This document shows, in pieces, positions 7,692 through 14,070 of a DNA stretch of 14,070 nt (the stretch's first letter is position 1; every line of letters starts with the position of its first letter). A program made the translations under genes and the position numbers. Below the pieces are notes generated by a model. The model was not told the DNA's origin. It saw only the letters and a list, made by a program, of their open reading frames with translations, and searched no databases. This DNA comes from an uncultured Alistipes sp. Its GTDB lineage: Bacteria > Bacteroidota > Bacteroidia > Bacteroidales > Rikenellaceae. The DNA is taken from contig CAKVKI010000039.1 of assembly GCA_934754975.1 (NCBI GenBank), positions 1-14,070 on the forward strand. Direction: 5' to 3'.

Positions 7692-9479
7692 ATGCGCATG
7701 AAACCACGCTTGGGAATGGTCCTACTCCTCGTGAGTCTGGTCTGCGGTACGGCATCCGCCCAAACCGGAGTAATCGACATCGCGGACTACAAAGGCCGGT
7801 ACGACACGCAGGACATGACCCCGTTCGTCTACACCCTGTTCGAAAGCATCCCGGCGGACAAGCCGGTAAAACTGGTATTTCCCGAAGGCACCTACCATTT
7901 CCGGCCGGAATTCGCCGCCGGAAAATACCACTGCATCACCAACCACGACAACGGATACCGGCATTTCGCATTCCCGCTGACGGGACGGCGGAACATCGAG
8001 ATCGACGGCGGCGGCTCGGAATTCATTTTCCACGGCCGGATCATCCCGTTTCTGATCGAGGATTCGCACGGCGTGACGCTGCGCAATTTCACCGTAGACT
8101 GGGAGATTCCCTTCACGCTGGAAGGAAAGGTGACGGATGCGGATGCGGAGACGCAGCGTATCGAGATCGAGATTCCGGACGAGTTCGGCCATACGGTCGA
8201 GAACGGCAAGCTCATCATGCGGGCGGAAGGCTGGGAAGAGCGTATTCCGGGCGAGAACATCGTTTTCGATCCCCGCACCATGGCCACCGCCTACCGCAGC
8301 GACGATTACTACATCCCCAAGCCGGACAATTTCGACATACGGGTTACGCCGACGGCTCCCGGCCGCTATGAACTCCACACCCGGTTCGTGCGCGCCCTGC
8401 CGCCCGTCGGAACGATCCTGACGTTCAAAGGCGTCTTTACCCAGAACCGGCATTCACCCGCGATCCACGCGATCGCCTCTTCCGGCGTACTTGTCGAAGA
8501 CGTAACCATCCACCACTGCGGCGGCATGGGGCTGATCGCCGAAAAGACCGACAACGTAACCGTCCGCAGGCTGCAAGTGGTCCTGCGGAAAGGAAGCCCC
8601 CGGATGATAACGACCACGGCGGACGCCACGCACTTCTGCAACTGCCGGGGAACCGTACTGATCGAAGAGTGCATTTTCGAAAACATGCTCGACGATGCGA
8701 CCAACGTACACGGCTCCTACGTCCGCGTGACCGGGATCACGGCGCCCGATCAGGTCATCGCCCGCATCAACCACCCCCAGCAGGCCGGGTATGAGTTTGC
8801 CGGAAAGGGCGACGAAATCGACGTCGTGGACGCGGAGACCCTGCTTGCGAAACACACCCTGCGGGTGAAAAAATCGGAACGCATCAACGCCCATTACATC
8901 CGGCTGACGTTCACCGCTCCCGTCGAATGCCGACTCACGGTCGGCGACGGGCTGGAAAACATGTCATGGTATCCCGAACTGGTATTCCGGAACAACGTCG
9001 TGCGCAACAACCGGGCGAGGAGCATCCTGGTAAGCACGCCCCGGAAGGTGGTCATCGAGGGCAACACGTTCTCGTCCATGATGTCCGCCATTCTGTTCGA
9101 GGGGGACATGGACCATTGGTACGAATCGGGAGCCGTGCGCGACGTGACGATCCGCAACAACAGCTTCCTCGACGGGACTTACGGCGGCGCCGATTTCCCG
9201 ACGATCTTCATCAACCCGCACCAGAAAAAAAAGGTTCCGGGCCATCCCTACGAACGCAACATCACGATCGAAGGCAATCTTTTCCGGACCTTCAACGAGC
9301 AGCTGCTCCGGGCGAAATCCGTCGGAGGGCTGATTTTCAGAGACAACACCATCGAATTATCGGAGAAGTACAAACCCTACAACGACCTCCCGACGATCGA
9401 CATCCGCAGCTCGCAGCAGGTCGTCATCGAAAACAACCGCTACAAGAAACCGGGAAAAATCAGCATCGTCAGGAAATAA
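7692..9479 (+). CDS. GH110-family exo-alpha-1,3-galactosidase
   Basis: GH110 enzymes are inverting exo-galactosidases that release terminal alpha-1,3-linked galactose, as in blood group B and linear alpha-Gal epitopes. The protein has 595 residues, normal for the family, with a signal peptide ending TASA before Q24. The start is ATG 7692; ATG 7698 would serve equally. The frame is open far upstream of 7692, but that stretch overlaps the preceding gene and is not coding. Visible segments are FPEGTYHF (63-70), NIEIDGGGSEFIFHG (101-115), TLRNFTVDWEIPFTLEG, ADATHFCNCRG with Asp311, NMLDDATNVHG with Asp334 and Asp335, a beta-barrel-like insert (QQAGYEFAGKGDEIDVVD), DGLENMSWYPE, RNNRARSILVSTPRKVVIEGN (split RNNRARSILV and STPRKVVIEGN) and ILFEGDMDHWYESG. 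From memory, the catalytic aspartates described for the structurally solved GH110 of a marine Pseudoalteromonas are 321, 344 and 345, giving the same spacing. It is the last gene of the locus, 2 bases after its beta-helix neighbour and just before a strong terminator. Confidence 0.88.
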   Translation: MRMKPRLGMVLLLVSLVCGTASAQTGVIDIADYKGRYDTQDMTPFVYTLFESIPADKPVKLVFPEGTYHFRPEFAAGKYHCITNHDNGYRHFAFPLTGRRNIEIDGGGSEFIFHGRIIPFLIEDSHGVTLRNFTVDWEIPFTLEGKVTDADAETQRIEIEIPDEFGHTVENGKLIMRAEGWEERIPGENIVFDPRTMATAYRSDDYYIPKPDNFDIRVTPTAPGRYELHTRFVRALPPVGTILTFKGVFTQNRHSPAIHAIASSGVLVEDVTIHHCGGMGLIAEKTDNVTVRRLQVVLRKGSPRMITTTADATHFCNCRGTVLIEECIFENMLDDATNVHGSYVRVTGITAPDQVIARINHPQQAGYEFAGKGDEIDVVDAETLLAKHTLRVKKSERINAHYIRLTFTAPVECRLTVGDGLENMSWYPELVFRNNVVRNNRARSILVSTPRKVVIEGNTFSSMMSAILFEGDMDHWYESGAVRDVTIRNNSFLDGTYGGADFPTIFINPHQKKKVPGHPYERNITIEGNLFRTFNEQLLRAKSVGGLIFRDNTIELSEKYKPYNDLPTIDIRSSQQVVIENNRYKKPGKISIVRK

Positions 9480-9489
9480 CGGTCAGCGA

Positions 9490-9525
9490 AACAGGCGTCC
9501 CCTTTGCGGGGACGCCTGTTGTTTT
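9490..9525 (+). terminator. Bidirectional intrinsic terminator between the GH110 gene and thyA
   Basis: AACAGGCGTCCCC (9490-9502) pairs perfectly over 13 bp with GGGGACGCCTGTT (9508-9520) around the 5-base loop TTTGC, and is followed by GTTTT. It starts 10 bases after the GH110 stop codon. The genes on either side converge (GH110 on plus, thyA on minus), and the stem is symmetric, so it can stop transcription from both sides. The T-run on the plus side is short and the minus side has only TT before GC-rich sequence, so termination is better supported for the plus strand. Confidence 0.85.
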
Positions 9526-9582
9526 CGGTTCCGGCGGATCAGCGCGCAAGTGATTCGCCGCCCCTGCCGGGAGTGAAAAGCC

Positions 9583-10482
9583 TCAGAACGACATCGGCGC
9601 CTTGATCGCCGGCCACGGATCGTAGCCTTCGAGCGTGAAATCCCCGTAACGGAAGTCGAAGAGCGACTTCACGGCAGGATTGAGCCGCATTACGGGCAGC
9701 GGACGGGGTTCGCGCGCAAGCTGCTCGTCCACCTGCTCCATGTGATTCAGGTAGAGATGCGTATCGCCGAGCGTATGGACGAATTCGCCGGGCTGCAGGC
9801 CGCAGACCTGCGCCGTCATCAACGTCAGCAGGGCATAGGAGGCGATATTGAACGGCACGCCCAGAAACGTATCGGCACTGCGCTGGTAGAGCTGGCACGA
9901 GAGTTTTCCGTCGGCCACATAAAACTGGAACAGCACATGGCACGGCGGCAGGGCCATATCCTCCACCTCGGCGACGTTCCATGCGGAGACGATGATACGC
10001 CGCGATTCGGGATTGCTCCTGATAAGCTCGACCGCCTGCGCGATCTGATCGACGACGGTGCCGTCGGGCTTGGGCCAGCTGCGCCACTGATAGCCGTAAA
10101 CGTGGTTCAGATCGCCGAACTTATACCCTTCGACCGGCGATTCGCCCCCCTCCTGCGCCGCCCGCAGAAACGTATCGCGATCGACAGGCAGCACGCCGTG
10201 GCGCACGCAAAGCTCGTTGTAATAGCGGAATGCGTCGTTATCCCAGATATGCACCCCGTTGTCCACGAGGTACTTTATATTGGTGTCGCCGGCCAGGAAC
10301 CAGAGCAGTTCGTGGATCACGCCTTTCAGAAATACTTTTTTGGTCGTCAGCAGAGGAAAGCCATCCGCCAGATCGAAGCGCATCTGGTGTCCGAAGACGC
10401 CTTTGGTGCCGGTGCCGGTACGGTCGCCGCGCACGACGCCGTCGGTCTTGATCCTGCGCAGCAGATCGAGGTATTGTTTCAT
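9583..10482 (-). CDS. thyA: Thymidylate synthase
   Basis: This cytoplasmic enzyme makes dTMP from dUMP with 5,10-methylenetetrahydrofolate as methyl donor and reductant. The protein has 299 residues with all family hallmarks: RTGTGT with Arg21, [40 protein letters not shown] with the phosphate-binding Arg161-Arg162, the nucleophile in [11 protein letters not shown] (Cys181), [19 protein letters not shown] (RSAD phosphate site, Asn212) and GDTHLYLNH with the His242/Tyr244 pair. It ends in the usual short hydrophobic tail (IKAPMSF). It is longer than the 264-residue E. coli enzyme because of a roughly 34-residue insert around residues 85-122, in the place where the Lactobacillus enzyme also carries an insert. 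The start gives the typical MKQYLDLL. It lies 62 bases downstream of lpxH with no promoter match between them, so the two may share a transcript. The often adjacent folA gene is not here. Confidence 0.98.
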   Translation of the reverse strand: MKQYLDLLRRIKTDGVVRGDRTGTGTKGVFGHQMRFDLADGFPLLTTKKVFLKGVIHELLWFLAGDTNIKYLVDNGVHIWDNDAFRYYNELCVRHGVLPVDRDTFLRAAQEGGESPVEGYKFGDLNHVYGYQWRSWPKPDGTVVDQIAQAVELIRSNPESRRIIVSAWNVAEVEDMALPPCHVLFQFYVADGKLSCQLYQRSADTFLGVPFNIASYALLTLMTAQVCGLQPGEFVHTLGDTHLYLNHMEQVDEQLAREPRPLPVMRLNPAVKSLFDFRYGDFTLEGYDPWPAIKAPMSF

Positions 10483-10544
10483 CGTTCTTCTTTAATAGAC
10501 AATTTTTTCCGTAGGCGAAACAGGCAAACCAACGTCCCCGCGCG

Positions 10545-11291
10545 CTAACGGAACGGTTCGAGTTTTTTCAACGTCATTTCGCCCGACGCGTCCAAAACGG
10601 CATAAGAGGGATACTGTTCCCAGCAGCCGAGGTTTATCACATGCAGGCCGCCTTCGCGGTAGTCGCGCGGGAAGTGCATATGCCCGAAGACGAAATAATC
10701 GACATCGTGCGTGGCGGCATATTCGCGGGCGTATCGGATCAGCGGTTCGGTAAGCGAGACGTCGAGGGTATCGGCGGCGTGCGACTTGCGCGACTTTCCG
10801 CTGCACCAATGGCCGAAGCTCATCGCCCAGTCGGGATGCAGCTGCCACGAAAAAAGCCAGCGCAGCGTCCGCGAACGGAATACGGTATTGAGCAATTTGA
10901 GCAGCGGCTGCCCGTCGATGTTCATGTTGTCGCCGTGGGCGATAAAGACATGTTTGCCGTTCAGGCAGAACTGCTGCGGCGAGGTGTGGATTTCGACGCC
11001 GCATTCGCGGGCGAGGTAGTCGCCGACCCACATATCGTGGTTTCCGGTAAAAAAGACGACCCGCACGCCCCGGTCGGTCAGCTCGGCCAGTTTGCCCAGC
11101 GTCCGCACAAAGCCCTTCGGCACGACCTCGCGGTACTCGAACCAGAAGTCGAAAAGGTCGCCGACCAGGAAAATCGTCTCCGCATCCTTCGCCGCATCGT
11201 CGAGCCAGGCCACGAAACGGCGTTCGGTTTCCCGGGCGAACGCTTCGCCGCCTGCGCCCAGATGGATATCGGATGCGAAATAATGGATCAT
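10545..11291 (-). CDS. lpxH: UDP-2,3-diacylglucosamine pyrophosphatase (LpxH type)
   Basis: LpxH hydrolyses UDP-2,3-diacylglucosamine to lipid X and UMP, the fourth step of lipid A synthesis, at the inner face of the cytoplasmic membrane. The protein has 248 residues and shows the complete calcineurin-like metallophosphoesterase signature in order: D-x-H (Asp8, His10 in SDIHLG), GDLFDFW with Asp45, GNHD (Asn84, His85), AHGD with His119, and GHMH (His204, His206). The DFWFEY segment after the second motif and the long helical insert between AHGD and GHMH (about 125-195, with HPDWAMSFGHWCSGKSR) fit LpxH, as opposed to generic phosphoesterases. The start MIHYFASDIHLG puts the first metal motif at the very N-terminus, as is usual. 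It is upstream of thyA in the same orientation. Lpx context genes are absent, so the assignment rests on sequence; a related Bacteroidota diphosphatase of similar role is the alternative. Confidence 0.9.
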   Translation of the reverse strand: MIHYFASDIHLGAGGEAFARETERRFVAWLDDAAKDAETIFLVGDLFDFWFEYREVVPKGFVRTLGKLAELTDRGVRVVFFTGNHDMWVGDYLARECGVEIHTSPQQFCLNGKHVFIAHGDNMNIDGQPLLKLLNTVFRSRTLRWLFSWQLHPDWAMSFGHWCSGKSRKSHAADTLDVSLTEPLIRYAREYAATHDVDYFVFGHMHFPRDYREGGLHVINLGCWEQYPSYAVLDASGEMTLKKLEPFR

Positions 11292-11410
11292 AAATCGTTC
11301 AAATAATTGACCGAATCCCCGTTGCCGGGGACTCGCACGGCAAAACGCCGCATTTGCAGGGGTTTGTCCGAAACGCAGGCGGAAAAGCGCCCGGGGTTCC
11401 GGACTCGTCT

Positions 11411-12553
11411 TTATTTCGTCAGTTCGTCGAGTTTCTGCTCAAGACTCTTGCCGTAAATATCCTTGGCGACGATCGTCCCCTCCCGGTCGATCAGGAAATT
11501 GGCCGGAAGTTTCTGTACGTTGTAGAGCCGGGGAGCGGTCGAAGCCTGACCGCGCAGGTCGCTCACCGAAATCCAGGGCAGCTGCTGCTCCTGCACGGCG
11601 GTAATCCAGAGGGGTTTCGACGAATCGACGGCCACCTGATACACCTCGAACGAAGTCGGAGCGTCGGCGTATTTCTTATAAATCTCTTTCAGTTCGGCAT
11701 TGAGCGTGTTGCTGTTGCCCAGTTCTGCCGACCAGAAGTCCAACAGCACGACCTTGCCCGTGAGCGACGAAAGCCGCACCTTCTTGCCGTATATATCCGA
11801 CAGTTCCAGATCGGGATAACCTGCTTCGGAGATGCGCGACGTCAGGCTGATGCGGGCGTCCATGCGGGTAATCTCGGCCAGCAGCGACTGCAGGTAAGGC
11901 GACTCGGGATAGGTCTGTTCGAGCGCTTCGGCCACCGTGCGGTAGTAGACTACGTCGCTGTCGCCGTTGAACAGATAGGTATCGCCCGGAAGCCGCTGAT
12001 ACAGGGCGTAAACCGCCGCCAACGAAGCTTTGTTTTCGATGATGAAGCGCAGTTGTTCGCGGCGTATGCGGTAGTATTCGTCGGTATACTCCTTCACCAG
12101 CGCCTTGCGGTCCTCTTCAGAGAGGTTCGTCCGGGCAAACTGACCGGCGATGTTGTCGAGCCGCTGGGCGCCGCCGACGAAAGCCTGATAGAACTGCCGC
12201 AGCAACTCCGTCTCCTTCGATCCTTCGACCGTATAGTTGCGGATGAAACTGCCCACGGAATTCAGGGACAGCCGGTCGCCGCCCGCCAGGAACAGCGGAA
12301 TACGTTCGCCGTTATAAATTATATTGTAAAGCGAAGGCGTCCGGGTCACACCCTTCAGCTCGAAGCGGTAATTACCCTCTTTATCGAGCATGGCCGAGTC
12401 GATGACCGACTGCGACAGGGGAGACACCTGCTCCAGATAAACATTTTTGGCATCGTTGCCGACGATGCGGCCCGAAATTTTCACCTTCGACGACTGGCAT
12501 GCACACAACATGACGGCCGTGGTCAGGGACACGAAAAGCGTTTGTTTGTTCAT
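11411..12553 (-). CDS. Lipoprotein with DUF4369 and a cysteine-less thioredoxin (TlpA/ResA-like) domain
   Basis: The protein has 380 residues. The signal peptide ends LCAC with the probable lipid-bearing cysteine at residue 19. Residues 23-110 match the DUF4369 layout (VKISGRIVG, NVYLEQVSPLSQSVIDSA, GNYRFELKG, LFLAGGDRLSL) common in Bacteroidales ahead of thioredoxin domains. Residues 120-235 are a helical middle part. Residues 243-380 form the redoxin fold: YPDLELSDIYGKKVRLSSLTGK, VVLLDFWSAELGNS, the VYQVAVD strand, the KLPANFLIDREG turn with the cis-proline Pro350, and a final helix. The active site normally reads W-C-x-x-C; here the aligned residues 277-281 read ELGNS, so both redox cysteines are gone. 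Classical disulfide reductase activity is therefore unlikely, and a binding or chaperone-like role is possible. A promoter element lies just upstream at 12583-12590. Its 3' end is 119 bases before lpxH. Confidence 0.9.
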   Translation of the reverse strand: MNKQTLFVSLTTAVMLCACQSSKVKISGRIVGNDAKNVYLEQVSPLSQSVIDSAMLDKEGNYRFELKGVTRTPSLYNIIYNGERIPLFLAGGDRLSLNSVGSFIRNYTVEGSKETELLRQFYQAFVGGAQRLDNIAGQFARTNLSEEDRKALVKEYTDEYYRIRREQLRFIIENKASLAAVYALYQRLPGDTYLFNGDSDVVYYRTVAEALEQTYPESPYLQSLLAEITRMDARISLTSRISEAGYPDLELSDIYGKKVRLSSLTGKVVLLDFWSAELGNSNTLNAELKEIYKKYADAPTSFEVYQVAVDSSKPLWITAVQEQQLPWISVSDLRGQASTAPRLYNVQKLPANFLIDREGTIVAKDIYGKSLEQKLDELTK

Positions 12554-12582
12554 TTATCTTACGTTTCTGCAGTAAATGCTCA

Positions 12583-12590
12583 CAAATATA
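12583..12590 (-). promoter_or_regulatory. Bacteroidota -7 promoter element (TATATTTG) for the DUF4369/redoxin gene
   Basis: Read on the minus strand this is TATATTTG, an exact match to the Bacteroides -7 consensus TAnnTTTG, within the AT-rich 62-base gap after the DUF4290 gene. It would start transcription near 12576, giving a leader of about 23 bases before the ATG at 12553. No good -33 TTTG is seen at the expected distance, so the redoxin gene may have its own weak promoter in addition to readthrough from DUF4290. Confidence 0.5.
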
Positions 12591-12615
12591 GCAAATTTCC
12601 GAAAATACGCACTTT

Positions 12616-13302
12616 TTATTTCGACGAATTGCGGTGCGGACCGTTGTTTTTCGAAAAACTACGGTTGTGCTGCTGATTGCGGTTTTTCTGCTGACGCTGC
12701 TGATTGCGCTGCTGGGGACCTTTCTGGGGACGTGCCGTAAAGTGCTGTTTATAGTCACTTCGGAGATTGTTTAAGGCAACTTCATCGATTTCGATAGTTC
12801 CGCCGGACATGCGTTTGATGTCTTTAACGATCACTTCGTTATTGGGATGCTCCTGATTGTATTCGTAACTCTTCGAGCGCATATAACGGGCCAGATTGTC
12901 TACCGTGCGCGCCACCTCCCTGCGGTCTTTGTCTCCGGCAAGGCTCCGGATCATCCGCTCGACGTATTTGCCGTAATGCTTGAAGGCGATACGCCCCTGC
13001 GAATAGGGCATACGGCGCGGCGTGATGGTCAGCTCCTGACGACTCGGCTGAGGATAGGGAGAATCCACATCGAGCTGAAAATCAGACATAATAAAGAGGT
13101 GATCCCACAACTTATGGGTGAAGTCGGCGGTATCGCGCAGCAACGGATTGAGATTGCCCATCACGGCGATCACGGCCCGCGTCTGCCGGTTGCGCTCACG
13201 GCGGTCCTCGATCAGCTGCAGCGAGTCGATCATCTCCTGGATATGACGCCCGTACTCGGGCAGGTACAACTTGCGTCGTGTGTAATTATAATTCTTTTTC
13301 AT
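12616..13302 (-). CDS. DUF4290-family protein with a basic Q/N-rich tail
   Basis: The protein has 228 residues, no signal peptide and no membrane segment, so it is likely cytoplasmic. Residues 5-180 match what I recall of DUF4290, a family of unknown function found in Bacteroidota: KLYLPEYGRHIQEMIDSL near the N-terminus, VMGNLNPLLRDTADFTHKLWDHLFIMSDF (49-75), then PRRMPYSQGRIAFKHYGKYVERMI (96-118) and a helical region ending IDEVALNNLRSDY. Residues 191-228 are a low-complexity tail with 9 Gln, 7 Asn, 6 Arg, 4 Lys and no Asp or Glu. This looks disordered and could bind nucleic acid; that is inference. It is the first gene after the divergent promoter region, and 62 bases separate it from the downstream lipoprotein gene. 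Nothing here shows a biochemical role. Confidence 0.85.
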   Translation of the reverse strand: MKKNYNYTRRKLYLPEYGRHIQEMIDSLQLIEDRRERNRQTRAVIAVMGNLNPLLRDTADFTHKLWDHLFIMSDFQLDVDSPYPQPSRQELTITPRRMPYSQGRIAFKHYGKYVERMIRSLAGDKDRREVARTVDNLARYMRSKSYEYNQEHPNNEVIVKDIKRMSGGTIEIDEVALNNLRSDYKQHFTARPQKGPQQRNQQRQQKNRNQQHNRSFSKNNGPHRNSSK

Positions 13303-13427
13303 ATTGTAATTGTGGTCCCCGGCACTGTTGCAAAACGGCCGCCGAAGCGTCCGGCCGGCTCGTCGCTATGGACCGATTCAAGACGTTTTTTCCGACTCTC
13401 CACCCTGTTCGGCAAGGCCCCTCAAGA

Positions 13428-13459
13428 TTGGTTTTGCACCGCAGAAAGTCATAACTTTG
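13428..13459 (+). promoter_or_regulatory. Promoter for the NtrC-type regulator (TAACTTTG -7 element)
   Basis: TAACTTTG at 13452-13459 matches the Bacteroides -7 consensus TAnnTTTG exactly. Upstream there is a TTG at 13428-13430 (21-base spacing) and a full TTTG at 13433-13436 (15-base spacing, rather short); either could serve as the -33 element. The start site would be near 13466, leaving an AT-rich leader of about 30 bases before the ATG at 13496. The element lies almost back to back with a minus-strand promoter. Confidence 0.6.
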
Positions 13460-13462
13460 GGA

Positions 13463-13492
13463 CAAAAGTAGGTAAAATTTCAGGAAAAACAA
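13463..13492 (-). promoter_or_regulatory. Promoter for the DUF4290 gene (TACTTTTG -7 element)
   Basis: On the minus strand, 13470-13463 reads TACTTTTG, an exact TAnnTTTG match. CTTG ending at 13490 lies 19 bases further upstream as a partial -33 element. Transcription would begin near 13456, giving the DUF4290 gene a leader of about 150 bases (13303-13456). That leader contains a GC-rich stretch at 13336-13357 with a possible 5-bp stem, but nothing I recognise as a riboswitch or small gene. Confidence 0.55.
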
Positions 13493-13495
13493 GCT

Positions 13496-14070
13496 ATGGC
13501 AAAGGTTTTAATTCTGGACCAATCAAAAAGTATGCGAAACACGCTCCGCGAGCGTCTCGAATTCGAAGGTTTCTCGACCGAAGCGGCCGAAGATGAGACG
13601 GCTGCATCGTCGATGTGCGAGAAAATCCCGTTCGACGTCATCCTTTCGGACCGGGGCTGTAAAATCCCCGACGCGGGAATCCCGTTCATCGTCCTGTCGG
13701 CGGAAGCGTCGATCGACTCGGCAGTCGAAGCCGTGCGCAACGGAGCGCAGGACTACCTCACCAAACCCATCGACATGAACCGCCTGCTGCAGTCCATCCA
13801 CCGCACCATCGACAACCCGGCTCCCGCACCGGTCCCCGCACCTGCGGCCGCACCTGCACGCCGCGGCCGCCGCGCTCACAATATGCATACGGAACACATC
13901 ATCGGCGCCTCGCCGCAGATGGAACACGTCCGCCAACTGATCGACAAGGTGGCGCCGTGCGAGGCGCGTGTGCTGATTACGGGCGAAAACGGCACGGGCA
14001 AAGAACTCGTCGCCCGCTGGCTGCACGCCAAGAGTTCGCGCGCTGGGGCGCCGTTCGTCGAGGTCAACTG
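13496..14070 (+). CDS. NtrC-family sigma-54 response regulator with a shortened receiver domain, 3' partial
   Basis: The first 191 codons are visible; the gene runs off the right edge. The start ATG 13496 gives MAKVLILDQSKSMRNTLRERL, the normal first strand and helix of a receiver domain. The visible receiver positions are Asp8 (the second acidic-pocket position is Gln9), phospho-acceptor Asp52 in VILSDRG, Ser68 in IVLSAE and Lys90 in YLTKPID, then NRLLQSI as in NtrC-type proteins. Only 16 residues separate Asp52 from Ser68, against about 28 in typical NtrC receivers, so the region of helix 3 is largely missing. A Pro/Ala-rich linker (about 106-121) and an RRGRR patch lead to the AAA+ domain: IIGASPQMEHVRQLIDKVA and Walker A GENGTGKE. 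By family, it would drive sigma-54 RNA polymerase open-complex formation; the DNA-binding C-terminus is outside the window. A partner histidine kinase may lie beyond the edge. Targets are unknown and nothing links it to the glycan locus. Confidence 0.9.
   Translation, partial: MAKVLILDQSKSMRNTLRERLEFEGFSTEAAEDETAASSMCEKIPFDVILSDRGCKIPDAGIPFIVLSAEASIDSAVEAVRNGAQDYLTKPIDMNRLLQSIHRTIDNPAPAPVPAPAAAPARRGRRAHNMHTEHIIGASPQMEHVRQLIDKVAPCEARVLITGENGTGKELVARWLHAKSSRAGAPFVEVN

Noticed and set aside
9742..10548. Plus-strand open frame of 268 codons opposite thyA.
   Set aside because: It lies across a gene with every thymidylate synthase motif, so it is a shadow.
11316..11331. Short hairpin (TCCCC / GGGGA) upstream of lpxH as a terminator for the redoxin gene.
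   Set aside because: The stem is only 5 bp and is not followed by a T-run on the minus strand.
11354..12676. Plus-strand open frame of 440 codons opposite the redoxin lipoprotein gene.
   Set aside because: The product has no family features, and the minus-strand frame has a lipobox, DUF4369 and a thioredoxin fold.
13286..13492. A 68-codon minus-strand frame in the DUF4290 leader.
   Set aside because: It overlaps the proposed promoter and the start of the DUF4290 gene in another frame, and shows no recognisable features.

Overview
The window looks like chromosomal DNA from a GC-rich member of the Bacteroidales, with Alistipes or another Rikenellaceae as the best guess. The reasons are a SusC/SusD pair, a DUF4290 gene, a FISUMP-domain surface protein, a lipoprotein with a DUF4369-plus-thioredoxin layout, several exact TAnnTTTG promoter elements, and high GC in the coding regions (judged by eye, not counted). 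I see no tRNA, rRNA, CRISPR array, insertion sequence, integrase or phage gene. No gap between genes exceeds 300 bases.

Region 1 (1-9525, plus strand) is the end of a polysaccharide utilization locus. It starts inside a surface protein with a bacterial Ig-like (Big_2) domain followed by a FISUMP domain. A 99-base gap that can fold into two competing hairpins comes next. Then follow a SusC-type TonB-dependent transporter, a SusD-type glycan-binding lipoprotein, and two exported right-handed beta-helix proteins. The second helix protein (7692-9479) closely fits glycoside hydrolase family GH110, exo-acting enzymes that remove alpha-1,3-linked galactose, for example from the blood group B antigen. 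The first (6022-7689) is a diverged relative with the same layout and an identically spaced Asp / Asp-Asp triad. The four genes are tightly packed (gaps of 9, 40 and 2 bases) and end at a 13-bp bidirectional terminator. The working model is that SusC and SusD capture and import a galactose-capped host or dietary glycan, which the two beta-helix enzymes trim in the periplasm. No regulator of the locus lies in the window.

Region 2 (9583-13302, minus strand) is housekeeping: thyA (thymidylate synthase) and lpxH (lipid A precursor pyrophosphatase), probably cotranscribed, then a lipoprotein with a thioredoxin fold that has lost both catalytic cysteines, and a DUF4290 protein with a basic, Q/N-rich tail.

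Region 3 (13303-14070) is a divergent promoter region in which two TAnnTTTG elements lie nearly back to back, followed by the start of an NtrC-type sigma-54 activator on the plus strand. Its receiver domain lacks about 12 residues between the phospho-acceptor and the fourth beta strand. The gene runs off the window.

The most interesting points are the GH110-like tandem pair, the shortened receiver domain, the cysteine-free thioredoxin domain and the competing hairpins upstream of susC.
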